DNA of 64,000 bases from Amorphophallus konjac (Eukaryota; Streptophyta; Magnoliopsida; Alismatales; Araceae). Shown here piece after piece: positions 1 to 11,600 of this stretch. The notes below the pieces were generated by a model. The model saw nothing but the letters and a program-made list of their open reading frames with translations, was not told the origin of the DNA and searched no databases. The stretch spans positions 300,378,642 to 300,442,641 of the forward strand of contig CM040123.1 in assembly GCA_022559845.1 (NCBI GenBank). Reading direction: 5' to 3'. How positions within the stretch are numbered: the first letter of the stretch is position 1; the number at the start of each line of letters is the position of its first letter. A program made the position numbers and the translations under genes.

Positions 1-540
1 AAACACACCGTATAGGTGGAACAAGCAAATAAGGAGAAAATATGAAGAAGGAGAGAGCTAATGCCCAAACTAAGGAAAGATGTGATCGCCACTAAGGTAA
101 AAACAAGCCAAAGACCTGGTAAATACCTTAGAATAAGAGGATGATGCACCCGCCCAAGGGAGAGAGAAAGTAACCAGGAAAACTGTAGCTCTGTCAGATG
201 TAACGGTTGAAGAGTGATGCGTCACAGAACTGTGACGGCCTCACGATACGCCTCTACGGGAATGTAACGGGTCTATGGTAGACCGTTAGAGCTTCTGCAG
301 AATAAAAACTGGGAATCTTTGATCTCCAAGATTTCCAGCCGGCCAGGAAGCTTGGGCCTCGTGCTAAGAGCTCTGTAAACCCGCAAAAGAGTGTAGATCA
401 CTAGAAAAATAATCCCAAATTAGCCCTTGGACAAAGTAGTATCAATAAATCAAAGAAACTGAAGAACATGCAAAATGAAAGGGAAATATCAGGGAAGTTG
501 TATTTTTTAACCCCTCTGGGGCGTTTTAAAAGATAGGAAG
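1..540. other. Unassigned noncoding sequence, probably LTR remnant
   Basis: No ORF here has a recognisable protein. Around 200-290 there are short inverted repeats of the kind seen in the chromovirus LTRs further along (arms such as TAACGG with CCGTTA), so this is probably a piece of another chromovirus LTR or its flank. I could not place its ends. The stretch stops at 540, directly before the clear LTR terminus at 541. Confidence 0.35.
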
Positions 541-2036
541 TGTCATGCCCCGAGCGCGGAAGATACTCGGATATGCGCGACGAGTTTATATCTATCATGT
601 CAATCAGAGTAGTAGTGTATTCGACACCAAAACAGAGATGCGCAAAATAGCAAGATAACCCAATCCTTTATTTCATAATGGATAGACTATTACAAATCCA
701 ATACTCTATTCAATTAAAAAAGAAAAGTACATAGTTGACTCAAGAAAATAGGAAAAAGACTAGATGACACTTGGAGAAGTTCTATCTCTTTCACTCTTGA
801 CCATTCCCATCCGATTGACTTCCCTTGTCGTCGGAATTACCTGAAAAGTAGGGAACACACGGAGTGAGCGAATGCTCAGTAGGAAATTATATCTCAAGCG
901 CTAGCAAGGGGTTTAAATAGTTACATCTTTCATGTATGTACTGTAGCTATGCATGCTCGTATAAAACGACAAGGTAGAGAGAGAATTTATCAATAAGACA
1001 GCAAGATGAACTAGTCATGAGCTTTCAAGAAAAGATAACAAGATATTCAAGCAAGTACTTTTTAGCAAGTCATGTCAAGAACTTTGGCTATCATGTATCA
1101 AGCAAGCAAGTAATTACCCTTTCTCGGGTCACACTATTCATGTCAAGCATGAGTCAAGTACAAGATTTGTGTGGAATGTCCAATCAAGCTAGTCATGCAC
1201 TCGGTATAATGCCAGATACCTTATCATTCAACTCCCATGGGCACAAGTACTTTCGGGTGCTCCTCCCAGGACCAGATCGGGCCCTATATGCGCAGGCATT
1301 TATCATGTATATTTGACATCCACTCTTGTATATATATAGCCAATATGGAATTTCAACAATTTAAGCTTGTAGACACGTAGGATAACTTTGAGAGAATTGA
1401 GTCCAAAAATATGATATTGGACATAGATAGGTGATAATAACGGTATAAACACGATTTATCGATGAAACTAGGTGGAATTAGGTTCCCTTAACTCGGGTAC
1501 CATGACAAACAAGTATGGACATTCTTTTTATAGAATTGAGGTCCACATGAACAGTATATCAAAGGCAAGATACCCTCATTCTTATTATAGAATTGAGGTC
1601 CACAAGAACATCAACAAATGGCATGATATCATCATCCCATTAAGAATTCTCATGATATACTCTTTGCATATCATAAGGGCCGGTATACCATGTTTCTTTA
1701 GAGTGACATGGCATTCAATAGTGTAATGGGTTTTTAGGGTACAACCAGCTCAGTCGGCCTTGAGGGAATCCAAGGCTCGAGGAGTCTTACGGAGGTCTCT
1801 ATGACTAACTCGCTAGTCCAAAGGAACGGAATGTCCAATGGAGAGCTTGTATGTCAATGAGAATTAAGGGTGATCGATAAAACATCATGAAACGTGGGAC
1901 TATACTCACGGAGTGGAGATATAGTGCCGATATACATATATATATAGATATACTGAAACCATCGGTTATCAGAAACAGGGTAAAAACATTTTTACAGGAA
2001 AATAACGACTTAAGTAAAGTCACTACTCAAGTAATT

Positions 2037-3480
2037 AACGCCTTCAGTAAGGGCGTTTATCTATTTTACATTTTTGTAAAATTTCAATATTTCAGTATTT
2101 TACCAAAAACGCGCCCTGGTAAGGGGCGTTTAATTACAAGTTGACGACGTATACAATGGTCGTTCATTCTTTACTTCTATTTTTGCAGAATATATATTCT
2201 CAGTAATTTATCAAAAACACGCCCTGTACAGGGGCGTTACTTTTAAATTCACGCCCTGAACAGGGGCGTTAGTCAAGTGAGAGACGACCTATACAGGGTC
2301 GTGTATTTCAAGAATTTACAATTTTTTTCAAGTATTGAAATTTCCAGAAAACGAGATATGGTCATGACAGGATAATATCAGGATTAATGATCATGCACTG
2401 ATTTAGAATCATGTTTAAGTGAATATTAGACTAATTAACATGGGTAATTATCAGGTAATTAAATTGACGTCTGTGTACAGGGCGTCAAATCTTTTGAATT
2501 GACGACCTTGTCAGGGTCGTTTATTTAAATAGCGCCCTAGTCTGGGTCGCGTATAAAATTAGCGCCCTTGGAAAGGGCGTTTCTTTTCAACAATAGAAAC
2601 ATTCAAAACTCTCGAAAACTATATGCATGGATTAATATATATGGTTTAACATAGCTATTATGGTGATTTGGGCTACAGTGCTTGAGAAAACCTACCTTAT
2701 AGTTGATTTGAACGGACGCAGGTTCTGTGAAGAAAGAACGATACTATGTTTTATAAACAGAGTCTTTTGAAGCTTTCAATCTTAATAGCAGAAGCAAGGG
2801 TAGTAAGAGGTTGCAGATGAAGAACCCACAATTCTTCAATCGATCGGTTTCACTTCTACAGGCAACCTGTAGAGGCAGAAGAAACGAAGAAGAAGATATT
2901 AAAATCTTCTTATACGTAACCGAAAGCGAGGGGAAGAACTTACTTGTTCTTCGGAAGACAGAAGCTTTCAACCTGTAATCAGAAGTAGATGAAGAATCAT
3001 CAGTATTCTTCACAAATTCGATAGACAGAGTAAAGAAAAAGAACATGCTGTTCTTTACGTACCTTAGAAGAGTCCGAACGCCCAATAGCATTCTCGGTTC
3101 AAGCAGTAGGTTATTTATAGGATTTCTAGAATCCTAATAGAGTTAGTGTTTGATGGGAAGTAATACTTCCATATTAGAGTTATTACTACATTCGAACTCT
3201 TTCTCATAGTTATCAACTTACCCTGGATAGACTCCTGGGTCGAACGAAACTCAAACTAAATTAGCGTCCTAAGTAAGGGCGTCGAATTTTGAATTGACGC
3301 CTTGTCAAGCGTCGTTACTTGTTGAAACGCGTCCACTCAAAGGACGTTACGCTAACTTGCCCTTTTTATTTATTTTGGTCGTTAGAAATTTGACGCCTTG
3401 ACGTGTAGGCGTCCTTTCTCAAAACACGCCTTAGGTGAAGGCGTTTTATTGTAAAGTAGCGCCTATATCTGAGGCGTTAT
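2037..3480. repeat. Array of short imperfect hairpins inside the family-B LTR
   Basis: About 14 units of roughly 20-25 nt occur here, in two clusters (about 2037-2585 and 3255-3480). Each is an arm of 6-8 nt, a loop of a few nt and the complementary arm. Arms include ACGCCC with GGGCGT, ACGACC with GGTCGT, GACGCC with GGCGTC and GCGCCC with GGGCGT. The arms differ between units, but complementarity is usually kept. Confidence 0.6.
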
Positions 3481-3845
3481 TTTCATCAGGGTTTAATTAT
3501 TTTTATTCCAAGCTCTTTCGTTTATTTACTAAATCTTTTAATCTATTTTGATTTATTTATTCCTTTTAAATTTATCAGGGTTGCTACAGGAAGGATGTAA
3601 ATGTATGCAGAAGATGCAAGAACGTGGTTGAGGAAGAGGGACAATGCTGTGATGCTTGGAAGAGGGAAAAGACGCTAGAGAAGAAAACTTTGACTGAACT
3701 AAACCCTTGGAATCAATACTCCCTGGACTTTGGAAGCAGATGGACGTGGGAAGCAGCTCTCCTTGGTTAGTTCAAGCTCCAGGATGTGGTAGCACTTCGA
3801 CATGAACTCCAGATGTCTCCTCTTCAAGCCATGAAGTCAAGGGTT

Positions 3846-3854
3846 CTATTTATA
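3846..3854 (-). promoter_or_regulatory. Putative LTR TATA box
   Basis: The minus strand reads TATAAATAG followed by AACCC, matching the box at ~32654 in the plus-strand family-B LTR. It lies about 735 bp inside the LTR start at 4580, which fits the end of a U3 region. It would start element RNA toward lower coordinates. Confidence 0.5.
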
Positions 3855-4580
3855 GACCCTCAAACTCTCCGGTCGAGTAGAGGATAATCCAGCTAGAAAG
3901 TAGGACGTTTCTTAGCAAACTCTTGAAGATAATACTCCCAAGAGTCTATAGAAACAAACAAAAGGTTCTAAGGATCAGATTTGAAGGAGAAATCCTCAGA
4001 TCATACTCTTAATTCGGCTACGGAGTAGCAGAGAAGGAGCAGTTCTGCTAGAAGTCTCTGTTTAACGTAACGACTGCACGATGGACCGCCACATGGATGT
4101 AACACCCTAGGAAGAGACTGTCACACAACCTTATCCCTTAACATATAAGGCCAACAAGCGAAGTTTTTGAACACGGGACTCTAAATGAATGTAACGGTCA
4201 AGGATAGATGCGTCACAATGAATGTAACGACCGTATGATAAACCGTCACACTTAACGGATAGGATATGAGATAAGCTTTTGAAAGAAGCCTTTGACTTAA
4301 GGACTCTGGCATGATATAACGAACCAAGGTAGATGCGTTAGAGGATTATAACGCGCCATCAAAGGACCGTTAGAGATAATGGGGTGCAAATGAAATGAAA
4401 GTTTGCTAAGCTTCGTGCAGCGGAAAGAGGTAAGGAACCAGACCCAACCAAGGAGACATGACCCATGAAATAAACCTCAAATTGTCCAAGATAGCTCCAT
4501 AAGGGTGAACAACTTGAAGCATCATTTAAAAATGAATAAGGAGATGACCCAACTTATTAGTCATAAAATGGGTGTCAACA

Positions 4581-5290
4581 ACGAGGCGTTGTACCGTCGA
4601 GTTTAAAGCATGGAAGATGCTCCAGAAGATGAAGCTGCCGATGATGGAGTGCAGAGAGTCCTTGCTGCTTCGGATTTGAAGGGAGTTCGACGACCGGCGG
4701 GCGGATTTGAAGGGGGCTCGACGTGTGGAAGTGCGTCGCCCTCTTTTATCAACTCCGACCGATGCTCGCGTGGAGGTTACTCGGGAAGGAGGTCCGACAC
4801 GCTGGAGCATATCGAACTACTGTCCCTGACCTACCGTCTCCATCCTGAGGGGAGGGGGGAAACAATTAAGCTCCCTGCTTTCTGGGCCTTCCCCTGCCTC
4901 CTCGTCTAGCTCTCCTGGTTTCTTTTTCTCCCCCCCTGTCTACTCTTTGGAGGGTGCCTGCACTCTCTTCCTTCCAAAGAGTTGGCAGAGAGGAGGCCTT
5001 CATTCGTATTCCCTCTTCCCCTTCCTCCATCTCTGTCAACTTGGAAGCTAGACTTCTTCTTCCTAATCCCTCTGTCACCTTTGTTCCGAGTTACCCGAGC
5101 CAATGGGGTCGACTACCCTTTATCCGAGCCAGTTTCTACACGAAGCAGAGTTAGTGGCGGGACGAGGGAATGCTAATCGAGTCAACCGAGCGATGGGCTC
5201 GTACGGCGGCGCCAGATGTATTTTTGCATTTTTAGCATGTATTGTCTTGGCTTCAGCCTTTCTGATGTACAAGCAAGTTGTTTGAATAAA
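4581..5290 (+). pseudogene. Degenerate 3' region of the minus-strand Tat element (possible antisense-ORF tail)
   Basis: GC-rich sequence lies between the family-B LTR terminus and the end of Tat integrase. No single ORF has a recognisable domain. The short plus-strand ORF ending at 5285 is followed by AATAAAAG, which resembles a polyadenylation signal. That would fit the tail of an antisense ORF converging on pol, an arrangement known in some Tat elements. The element's 3' LTR and polypurine tract are not visible, so this end is probably truncated at 4580. The reading as an antisense tail is inference. Confidence 0.3.
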
Positions 5291-5344
5291 AGAGTAAAGG
5301 AAAATCTTTGTTTTATTTCATATTGATTACACAATGCTCAACGT

Positions 5345-6511
5345 TCAGAAGTAGAACTTGTGTAGTGTAGTCGCATTCCACGTTCGAGGGATGGGTTCTC
5401 CTTCCATAGTAGATAGCCGGTATGCTCCTTTCCGGAGCGTCTCAACCACTCGGTAGGGGCCTTCCCAATTAGGGGATAACATGCCCGCGGCCTCAAGTGG
5501 TCGAGAGGCTTCAGTTTTTCTGAGAACGAAGTCTCCCGGCTGGAAGTGTCTTTCTCAGACTTTGGTGTTATAGTATCGAGTGAGGAGGCGTTGATATTTC
5601 GTTGCTCGGATGCTGGCAATCTCTCGGAGTTCATCTGCTAGGTTGAGGTTTTCGAGCAACTTCTGGTCGTTTGCGTCGGGCGAGAAATAGATGACTCGGA
5701 GAGAGGGATTGGCAATCTCCAACGGGATCACGGCCTCGGTGCCATACACCAGCTGAAAGGGACTTTCACCGGTTGCCATTCTGGGAGTCGTTCTGTGTGA
5801 CAAAAGTACGTTCGGCAATTCCTCAAGCCAGCTGCCCTTGGCTTTGCCAAGTATGGTCTTGATGCCTTTTAAGATAGTCTTATTGGCATTTTCGACCAGC
5901 CCGTTAGCGTGAGGGTGGGTGACCAAGGTGAAGTGATTACGAGTGCTTAGGTCGGTACATCTTTCTCAGAAATAACGAGAATCAAATTGCCAACCGTTGT
6001 CGCTCACTATTACCGGGGGGATGCCGTTGTGACAGATGATCGATTTCCAGACAAAACTCCATACGACTGTCTCGGTGATCCTAGTTGTGGCTTCGGCCTC
6101 GATCCACTTGGTGAAGTAATCGATGGCGATAATGACAAACTTCTTCTGGGCCTGAGCTGTAGGAAACGGCCCGAGGATGTCAATTCCCCACTGAGCGAAA
6201 GGATAAGGCTCAGCTAGGGTGACGAGCTCCGTTGCCGGCTGATGGACAAAGTGGTCAAATCACTGGCATTGGTCACAGTGTTGTACGTAGGTCAAGCAGT
6301 CGCGCTGTAGAGTGGGCCACCAGTAACCTTACCGTAGCAAGATCCTGGCGAGCGACCTTCCTCCTAAATGCGCTCCGCATAGGCCTTCGTGAACCTCTTG
6401 AATCGCTCGGTTGGCTTCATCGGTACTGAGGCACTTCAGGAGAGGACCGGAGAAAGATCTTCGGTATAAACTGCCGTCCAGAATGATGAATCTCTGAGCT
6501 TGGTACTTCAA
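5345..6511 (-). pseudogene. Tat-type (Ty3/gypsy) integrase, broken
   Basis: Translated on the minus strand in pieces, this gives an N-terminal segment rich in integrase-like residues (EVHEGLCGAHLGGRSLA, followed by a GYWWP-type block). A catalytic core with FTKWIEAEA and IVSDNG comes next, then THPHANGLVENANKTILK carrying the catalytic Glu, and a C-terminal segment with FQLVYGTEAVIP and a WEGPYRV-type end at about 5345. Several stops and at least one frameshift interrupt it, for example near 5555 and 5930-6330. It follows the second RNase H in the usual Tat order. The integrase would insert element cDNA into the nuclear genome, but this copy cannot make an intact enzyme. Confidence 0.8.
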
Positions 6512-6561
6512 TCTCCAGGCTTCCCGGGGGTCGGTAGTCTCTTGAGAGTTTTGGAGCCACG

Positions 6562-7065
6562 TCAGGTAGGGGGTACGCCAGTCGCTTGGGGAGGCCGAGT
6601 CAACAACCAGGAGCTCCGAAACAATGCTCGGTCGCTATAGCTCTTTGAGAAGGACCGATCGAGTACCCTAGGGTCAAGAGAGGAGGCCAGCCGAGAGAGG
6701 GCGTCCGCTCGGGAGTTTTCTTCCCGAGCTATTCGGACTACCTCAAAACTCTCGAATTGTTGTGTCATGGCTCTGACCAGCTGGAGGTACTTGACCATCA
6801 GTGCTTCTTGAGCTTCGTAATCACCGTTGACCTGGCTAGCGACCAGTTAGGAGTCAGTGTGAATTCTGACTCGCTCAGCCCCCAGCCGCCGGGCCATGCG
6901 GGCTCCCGAGATAAGGGCTTCGTACTCGGAGGCGTTATTGGACGCCTGGAAGTTGAACTTCAAGGCATATTGTAGCTCTGCTCCTTCGGGGGACCTCAGG
7001 AGGATGTCGGTGCTGCTCCCAACCGAGTTGGAGGATCCGTCGATGAACAATTCCCAGGTTAGCCC
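6562..7065 (-). pseudogene. Second (archaeal-type) RNase H of a Tat element, broken
   Basis: The minus-strand peptide begins FIDGSSNSVGSST and continues through NNASEYEALISGARMARRLG, RIHTDS and SRADALSRLAS. It carries the Asp, Glu and Asp of an RNase H fold. Its place between the RT-linked RNase H and integrase is diagnostic of the Tat branch of Ty3/gypsy elements, which acquired an extra RNase H. A stop directly after RIHTDS, where a Gln codon is expected, splits the domain. Normally it would help remove RNA during reverse transcription. Confidence 0.8.
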
Positions 7066-7212
7066 GGGCGCGGACGGAGATTTTTCTTCGGTCGGGATGG
7101 TGCTCTCAGCGATGAAGTCAGCGAGCGCCTATCCTTTGATAGCCGAGTGAGGTTGATACGATATATCGTAGGCCCCGAGCATGATGGCCCACTTGACGGG
7201 GCGTCCCGCGGC

Positions 7213-8440
7213 TTAAGGGTGAGCGAGGATCCTCTTCAGTGGTTCACCGGTCAGCACTATGATGGAGTGCGCTTGGAAATAGGGTCGGAGGCACTTGGCT
7301 GAGGTAACCAATGTTAGCACGACCTTCTCAGTTGCGGGGTACCTTCTTTCAGTACCATTGAGCACCTTGCTGGTGTAGTAGACCGGTCTCTTGACTCCCG
7401 AGTCATTTCTGACCAGGACCGAGCTAACTGTGGATGGAGTTGCCGAGAGATAGAGATGCAAGGCTTCACCTGGGACATGCTTGGAAAGCACCGGGGGTGA
7501 AGCCAGGAACTCCTTAAGCTCGGCGAAAGCTCTTTGGCATTCCTCGTCCCATGTAAATGTAGCATATGCCATTTTGGGCCCCCTTAATAGTTTGAAGAAG
7601 GGTAGGCATCGTTCGGCCGCACGGGACAAGAATCTGTTGAGCGCGGCAATGCGCCCGATAAGGCGTTGAACATCCTTGATGCAGGTGGGTGGGCACATGT
7701 CCAGGATGGCCTAGACTTTGTCGGGGTTGGCCTCGATCACACGCTGGGTCACCAAGAAGCCCAGGAATTTCCCGGATCTCACTCCGAAGGCACATTTGGT
7801 GGGGTTGAGCTTCATATTGTACCTCAGGAGGGTGTCGAAGGTCTCCGCTAAGTCGGTGAAGTGATCCTCGGCCTTGGGGGTCTTGACGAGCATGTCGTCG
7901 ATACAGGCTTCGACGTTCCGGCTGAGATGTCCTTCGAACATTTGATTGAGCAGCCTCTGGTACGTGGCCCCAGCGTTTTTCAACCCAAAAGGCATCCTAG
8001 TGTAGCAGTATACGCCGAAGTCGGTGATGAAGGTGGTCTTCTCGATGTCTTCCGGATCCATTCTGATCTGGTGTTAGCCCGAATAGGCGTCTAGGATGTT
8101 GAGTATCTCATTGCCCGAGGTTGAATCAACTAGTTGGTCGATGCTCGGCAATGGATAGCAGCCCTTTGGTGTGGCTTTGTTCAAGTCGGTGAAGTCCATG
8201 CACATTCGCCACTTTCTTGAAGCTTTTGGCACAAGGATGACGTTAGCCAGCCATGTTGGGTACAGGACGGATCTGAAAAGACTAGTCTTTTTCCCCTTGG
8301 TGACTTGCTATTTGATAATTGCCTGTTTCTCTGGCGCATGCTTCTTTCTACGTTGTTGTACGGGCTTCATGGTTGGGTTGAGGTTGAGTTTATTCATTAC
8401 CGTCTCTCCCGGTATCCCGGGGAGTTGATCATCAGACCAT
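7213..8440 (-). pseudogene. Tat-type reverse transcriptase and RNase H, broken
   Basis: Minus-strand blocks appear in order. There is a fingers region ending KATPKGCYPLPSIDQLVD, then TTFITDFGVYCYTRMPFGLKNAGATYQR, then the catalytic CIDDMLVKT (Cys where Tyr is usual). The thumb carries KCAFGVRSGKFLGFLV, a connection segment has IGRIAALNRFLSRAAERCLPFF, and the RNase H block reads VLVRNDSGVKRPVYYTSK. Stops interrupt it, including one after ILDAYSG where Trp is usual and one before AILDMCPP. The longest open piece is 161 codons (7213-7698). The order PR-RT-RH-aRH-IN is that of Tat. It is inactive as it stands. Confidence 0.85.
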
Positions 8441-8454
8441 GCAAAGACTCGGAT

Positions 8455-9162
8455 TTACCTGGAAAGAAAATCTTTGTATTGCTGCTGAACCTCAGATGGT
8501 AGGTCGGCTCCAATCTTTACTCTTAGGGTCGGGTTGTCATTTAGGAAAACTGTTAGCAGCTCGCTTCCAGGTTCGGAGGTTGCGGGTTTTTCCTCGACTT
8601 CCCGGGGGCCCTTATTTTTCCCGTCATGCCTTGTGGCTTCAACCGAGATATTATAGCACCTTCTGGCCATCGCCTGGTTGCCCAAAACTTCCCCCACCCC
8701 ATTTTTAGTGGGGAACTTCATCTTTTGGTGATAGGTAGAGGGCACAACTTTCGTTCGGCTGAGGATTCCTCGGCCGAAGATTACGTTATACGCTATCATA
8801 CCCTTGATCACTATGAAGTCTACCATAACCGTAACGGTTTTGGGTGGGGTGCCGAGAGTGACCGACAGGCTTAGGGCTCCCTCGGGATAAGTGGCCTGGC
8901 CATTGAACCCACAAAGGGGGGTTCGGATCGGGAGGAGTTTAGATGGATTCTCCCCCATCTTAAGGAAACACTCGTAAGACAATACATCAAGGGCACCTCC
9001 ATTGTCAACTAGAATCCTGTCTATGTTACAATGGTTTATCATGGCCGATATGACTAGGGCGTCGTCATGCGGGGTGGTCAGCCCTTCCAGGTCTTGGTCT
9101 GAGAATACGATGACCTGGGGCTCACTTGGTGGGGCCTTGGGGGGCTCGATGGCTCGGCTCAC
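8455..9162 (-). CDS. Tat-type aspartic protease segment of pol (235-codon open piece)
   Basis: The protease centre is ILVDNGGALDVLSYECFLKMG. Tat proteases often have VDNGSSAD-like centres, so Asp-Asn-Gly is near family-typical and the Asp is retained. Downstream come CGFNG and a MIAYNVIFGRGIL segment matching the second half of the fold. The enzyme would cut the gag-pol polyprotein inside particles. The ORF stays open for 235 codons between gag and RT, the longest open piece of this element, but it ends at a stop before RT. The ATG at 9162 is probably internal to a polyprotein rather than a true start. Confidence 0.75.
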   Translation of the reverse strand: MSRAIEPPKAPPSEPQVIVFSDQDLEGLTTPHDDALVISAMINHCNIDRILVDNGGALDVLSYECFLKMGENPSKLLPIRTPLCGFNGQATYPEGALSLSVTLGTPPKTVTVMVDFIVIKGMIAYNVIFGRGILSRTKVVPSTYHQKMKFPTKNGVGEVLGNQAMARRCYNISVEATRHDGKNKGPREVEEKPATSEPGSELLTVFLNDNPTLRVKIGADLPSEVQQQYKDFLSR

Positions 9163-9269
9163 CCGCTCAGCATGACGCTTCCTTCCTTGGCCACTGTCTC
9201 CTCCTCATGCAGCTCCTCCAGCGATGACGTTGATGTGGACCCCATGAGGGCCATTGTCGATTTCCACTG

Positions 9270-10742
9270 GGGTGCCTCAGTCTTCCTTATGCCTGGTCAC
9301 GAACCGGGATAGGTGTCCCTGGTGGACGAGGCGCTCGATCTCATCCTGGAGCTGGTGGCAATCACCGGTGTGATACCCGTGGTCACTGTGGAACAGGCAA
9401 TGTTTGCTACGATTACGGCTTTTCGACCTCATTGGCTCGGATTGGCGGAGGAGGCCCGAGCCTTTGATGTCTTCATATATCTCGTACACTAGAGCGGTTA
9501 AGGGAGTGTACCGCTCGTACTTTCAGGACAGTTCTTTGTGCTCCCTGTCTCGGTTCCGCCTCTTTCCTTGGCCCGAGCTTGACTCGGGTGCTCACTTCTT
9601 GTCCCCCTCCCGACCCGAGCTAGTTGCGCCTCGGCATGTGTTGAGAACTTCTTCACACTCAGCATGGCGTAAGGCCAGAGTCACTAGCTCGGCAAGGGTC
9701 GAGGGAGGGTTGAGGACAAGTTCAAGGCGGAGGTTCTCGTCCCGGGTGCCTCCGGCCAGCGCGGTAATGGCCGAGGCTACATCCAGGCCAAGGATTCTCA
9801 GGGCTTCCGATTTGAATTGGTTGATGTAAGCCCGGAGTCTCTCCCCTTGTGCCTGTTTGAGAGCCAAAAGCCCCGCTACCGACCTCGGGTGGCCGCTGCC
9901 GGTTAAACTCTTCTTGAATACTCGCCCAAACTGCTTGAAGTCTCAGATGGATCCGGGGGCGAGGGCCCGGAACCATGCTTGGGCGCCTTGGACCAGGGTG
10001 GTCGCGAAGGCTCGACATTTGATGGCGTCGGACGCACCGTGAAGGGTCATCAGGGCATCGAAGCTGTCGAAGTGGTCGGTCGGGTCGCCTTGGCCGTCTT
10101 AAGGCTTGAAGGTCAGGATGGAGGTTCTGGAAGATACCTCTGCCTTCAAGATATAGTCAGAGAATGGGGATCTCTCCTCATCCTCTGGCGAAGAGGTATT
10201 CTACGAGGCTCGTAAGGCGCACTCCTGCGCTACGAAGCGCCTCTCGTCGGACAAGGGGGCGTGATGGTAGGCTGTCCTAGCGCTCCATAGGGACTTCGGT
10301 CTCCGGGTGTGGACGGCGTGCCCCAGGTTTCCCTCATTTCTGTGTGGAGGAGGCCTCTTACTCCGGAGGGGGGCTTGTGAAGGTCCTCCTGTCTTGTTGC
10401 GAATAAGATGCTGCCCTCGGAGGGTGAAGCGACCTCCGGCCATGTGTTGGGACGCGCCTCCACGGGGAGGGCTTTCCGGAGGGGCGCGTGACCTTCCTTC
10501 CTTGGCCGCCTAGGTCCTCATGAGTTCTACGAGGACATCCTTTTTGGCGTTAAGGGCTTGGAAAGCGTTAGTGCCCTCATTGGATGGTTGCCCTATTACC
10601 GCGGGCGGAGGTAGTTCGTCAGGCTGGGGTGCTGGTGCTGGAGGGGGGGTCTTGTGCGGCCTGGGAAGGGCCTTCTCCCCCCACTACCATGGCCTTCCCC
10701 CTATCGCCGGTGGATCTCCTCCCTGTACTTCTTCGCACCATG
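9270..10742 (-). pseudogene. Tat-type gag, broken
   Basis: The minus-strand frames show the retrotransposon gag core: DGQGDPTDHFDSFDALM, CRAFATTLVQGAQAWF, then ERLRAYINQFKSEALRI and LRLELVLNPPSTLAEL. A C-terminal Cys/His motif (CLFHSDHGYHTGDC followed by HQLQDEIERLVHQGHL) is characteristic of Tat gag, in place of a classic CCHC knuckle. Gag would build the virus-like particle. Translation probably began near 10742, about 20 bp from the primer-binding site. Stops and frameshifts occur in the N-terminal third and near 9500. Confidence 0.75.
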
Positions 10743-10761
10743 CTGGCTCTTTGATCGTTTC

Positions 10762-10776
10762 CCACAGACGGCGCTA
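10762..10776 (-). promoter_or_regulatory. Primer-binding site of the minus-strand Tat element
   Basis: On the minus strand the sequence is TAGCGCCGTCTGTGG, beginning two bases inside the LTR terminus. GCGCCGTCTGTGGG is a common primer-binding sequence in plant Tat elements. It fixes the inner end of the 5' LTR at 10779 and the direction of the element. Confidence 0.75.
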
Positions 10777-10778
10777 GA

Positions 10779-11600
10779 TGAAGAGGGGCGATCCCACGCT
10801 GGTCCTGAGCTGGGGAGATGATCACCGATTAGTGAACTTCAAGGAAGGGAAACAGATAAGGGGGCCCAAGGATGGTTCCCTGGGGAAAACCCCCCGATGC
10901 CTAAGTCAGCAAAGCAGTGATGGAAGCTGTGAGAGGGGGAGTGAGGAGGTGCACGAGATCCCTCTCCACCAAGGTGGTGAAGTGGTTCTTGCTCATGGAG
11001 TTTTAGGCGTGTATAGGCCTTACCGTTTGCTGGAGGGAGTCCCCTGTTTAAATAGCCCGCTAGCCTCATGAGTCCGGTAAGCTGAGGAGTTTCAGGTGAG
11101 AGTTATGTACTCAACGTGGGCTCTTTACGTCCTCATCGTGGGATCTTTTTAGCCTTGAGGAGTCGTGGGTCCTTTATCTTTGTGAACTCCTGCTCATAAA
11201 GGGCTCTCAACGGCCGCGTGGATAAGCAATCGTCGCTCGATCCAAGTATGAGGAGTGCCAACCCTGTCCGGGCGATAGGCATAGCTCAGATGAGGCTCGG
11301 CCGGAGTGGACGCGGGGCGCTAGCCTTTATCCCAGCAAGGGGGATAGCTTGGGCTTTAGATCTTCCTCCGGTCGGACCGACGCTCGGGCCTTCCGAGCCT
11401 AATGGCCGTCGAGGAAGGGATTGATCCCGAGTGATTTTATTAGGCTTTGATGCTAAGTGGGCCCTGCGGTGCTGTCACTTAGATGAGCTGGGCCTCGTTT
11501 GATCCTGATAGACCTAGTTCGGCCACTCTTAGATGGGCTACAGAAATCCCCCTCTCCAGCATCCACCGCCTCGGCCCCCAGCTGGGCCAAGATTAGACCA
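10779..11600 (-). repeat. 5' LTR of the minus-strand Tat element (~0.82 kb)
   Basis: The inner end (plus 10779, TGAAGAGGGGCGATC) lies against the primer-binding site. Its reverse complement matches 17065-17828 over most of its length: shared blocks include CAGGGCCCACTTA, GAACCACTTCACC, GGTGGAGAGGGATCTCG and GGGTTTTCCCC, with the same CCCCTCTTCA terminus. The outer end is placed at ~11600 because similarity fades there; it could be tens of bases off. Confidence 0.65.

Larger units (their letters stand above)
541..4580 (-). repeat. Chromovirus-like LTR, family B, ~4.0 kb, minus orientation
   Basis: Read on the minus strand, this begins TGTTGACACC at 4580 and ends GGGGCATGACA at 541, so it has TG...CA termini. 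Its start matches the plus-strand LTR start at 31863. Both copies have a TATAAATAGAACCC promoter box about 0.7-0.8 kb in (3846-3854 here, ~32654 there) and a GGTTGTACC box about 2.5-2.8 kb in (~1740 here, ~34394 there). No gag or pol is attached on either side. The flanking 5-mers (GGAAG before 541, ACGAG after 4580) do not match, so it is a solo LTR that lost its target duplication or an element broken at one end. ORFs inside it are not credible genes. Confidence 0.6.

Noticed and set aside
1017..1316. 99-codon plus-strand ORF
   Set aside because: It lies in the family-B LTR with no motif, promoter or conserved counterpart in the other copy.
2037..2585. CRISPR-like array
   Set aside because: Regular short repeats, but repeat units vary in sequence, spacers are irregular, no cas genes exist and the DNA is plant nuclear.
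4610..5285. Short plus-strand ORFs as a host gene
   Set aside because: No recognisable domain and they abut Tat integrase; better read as the degenerate Tat 3' region.
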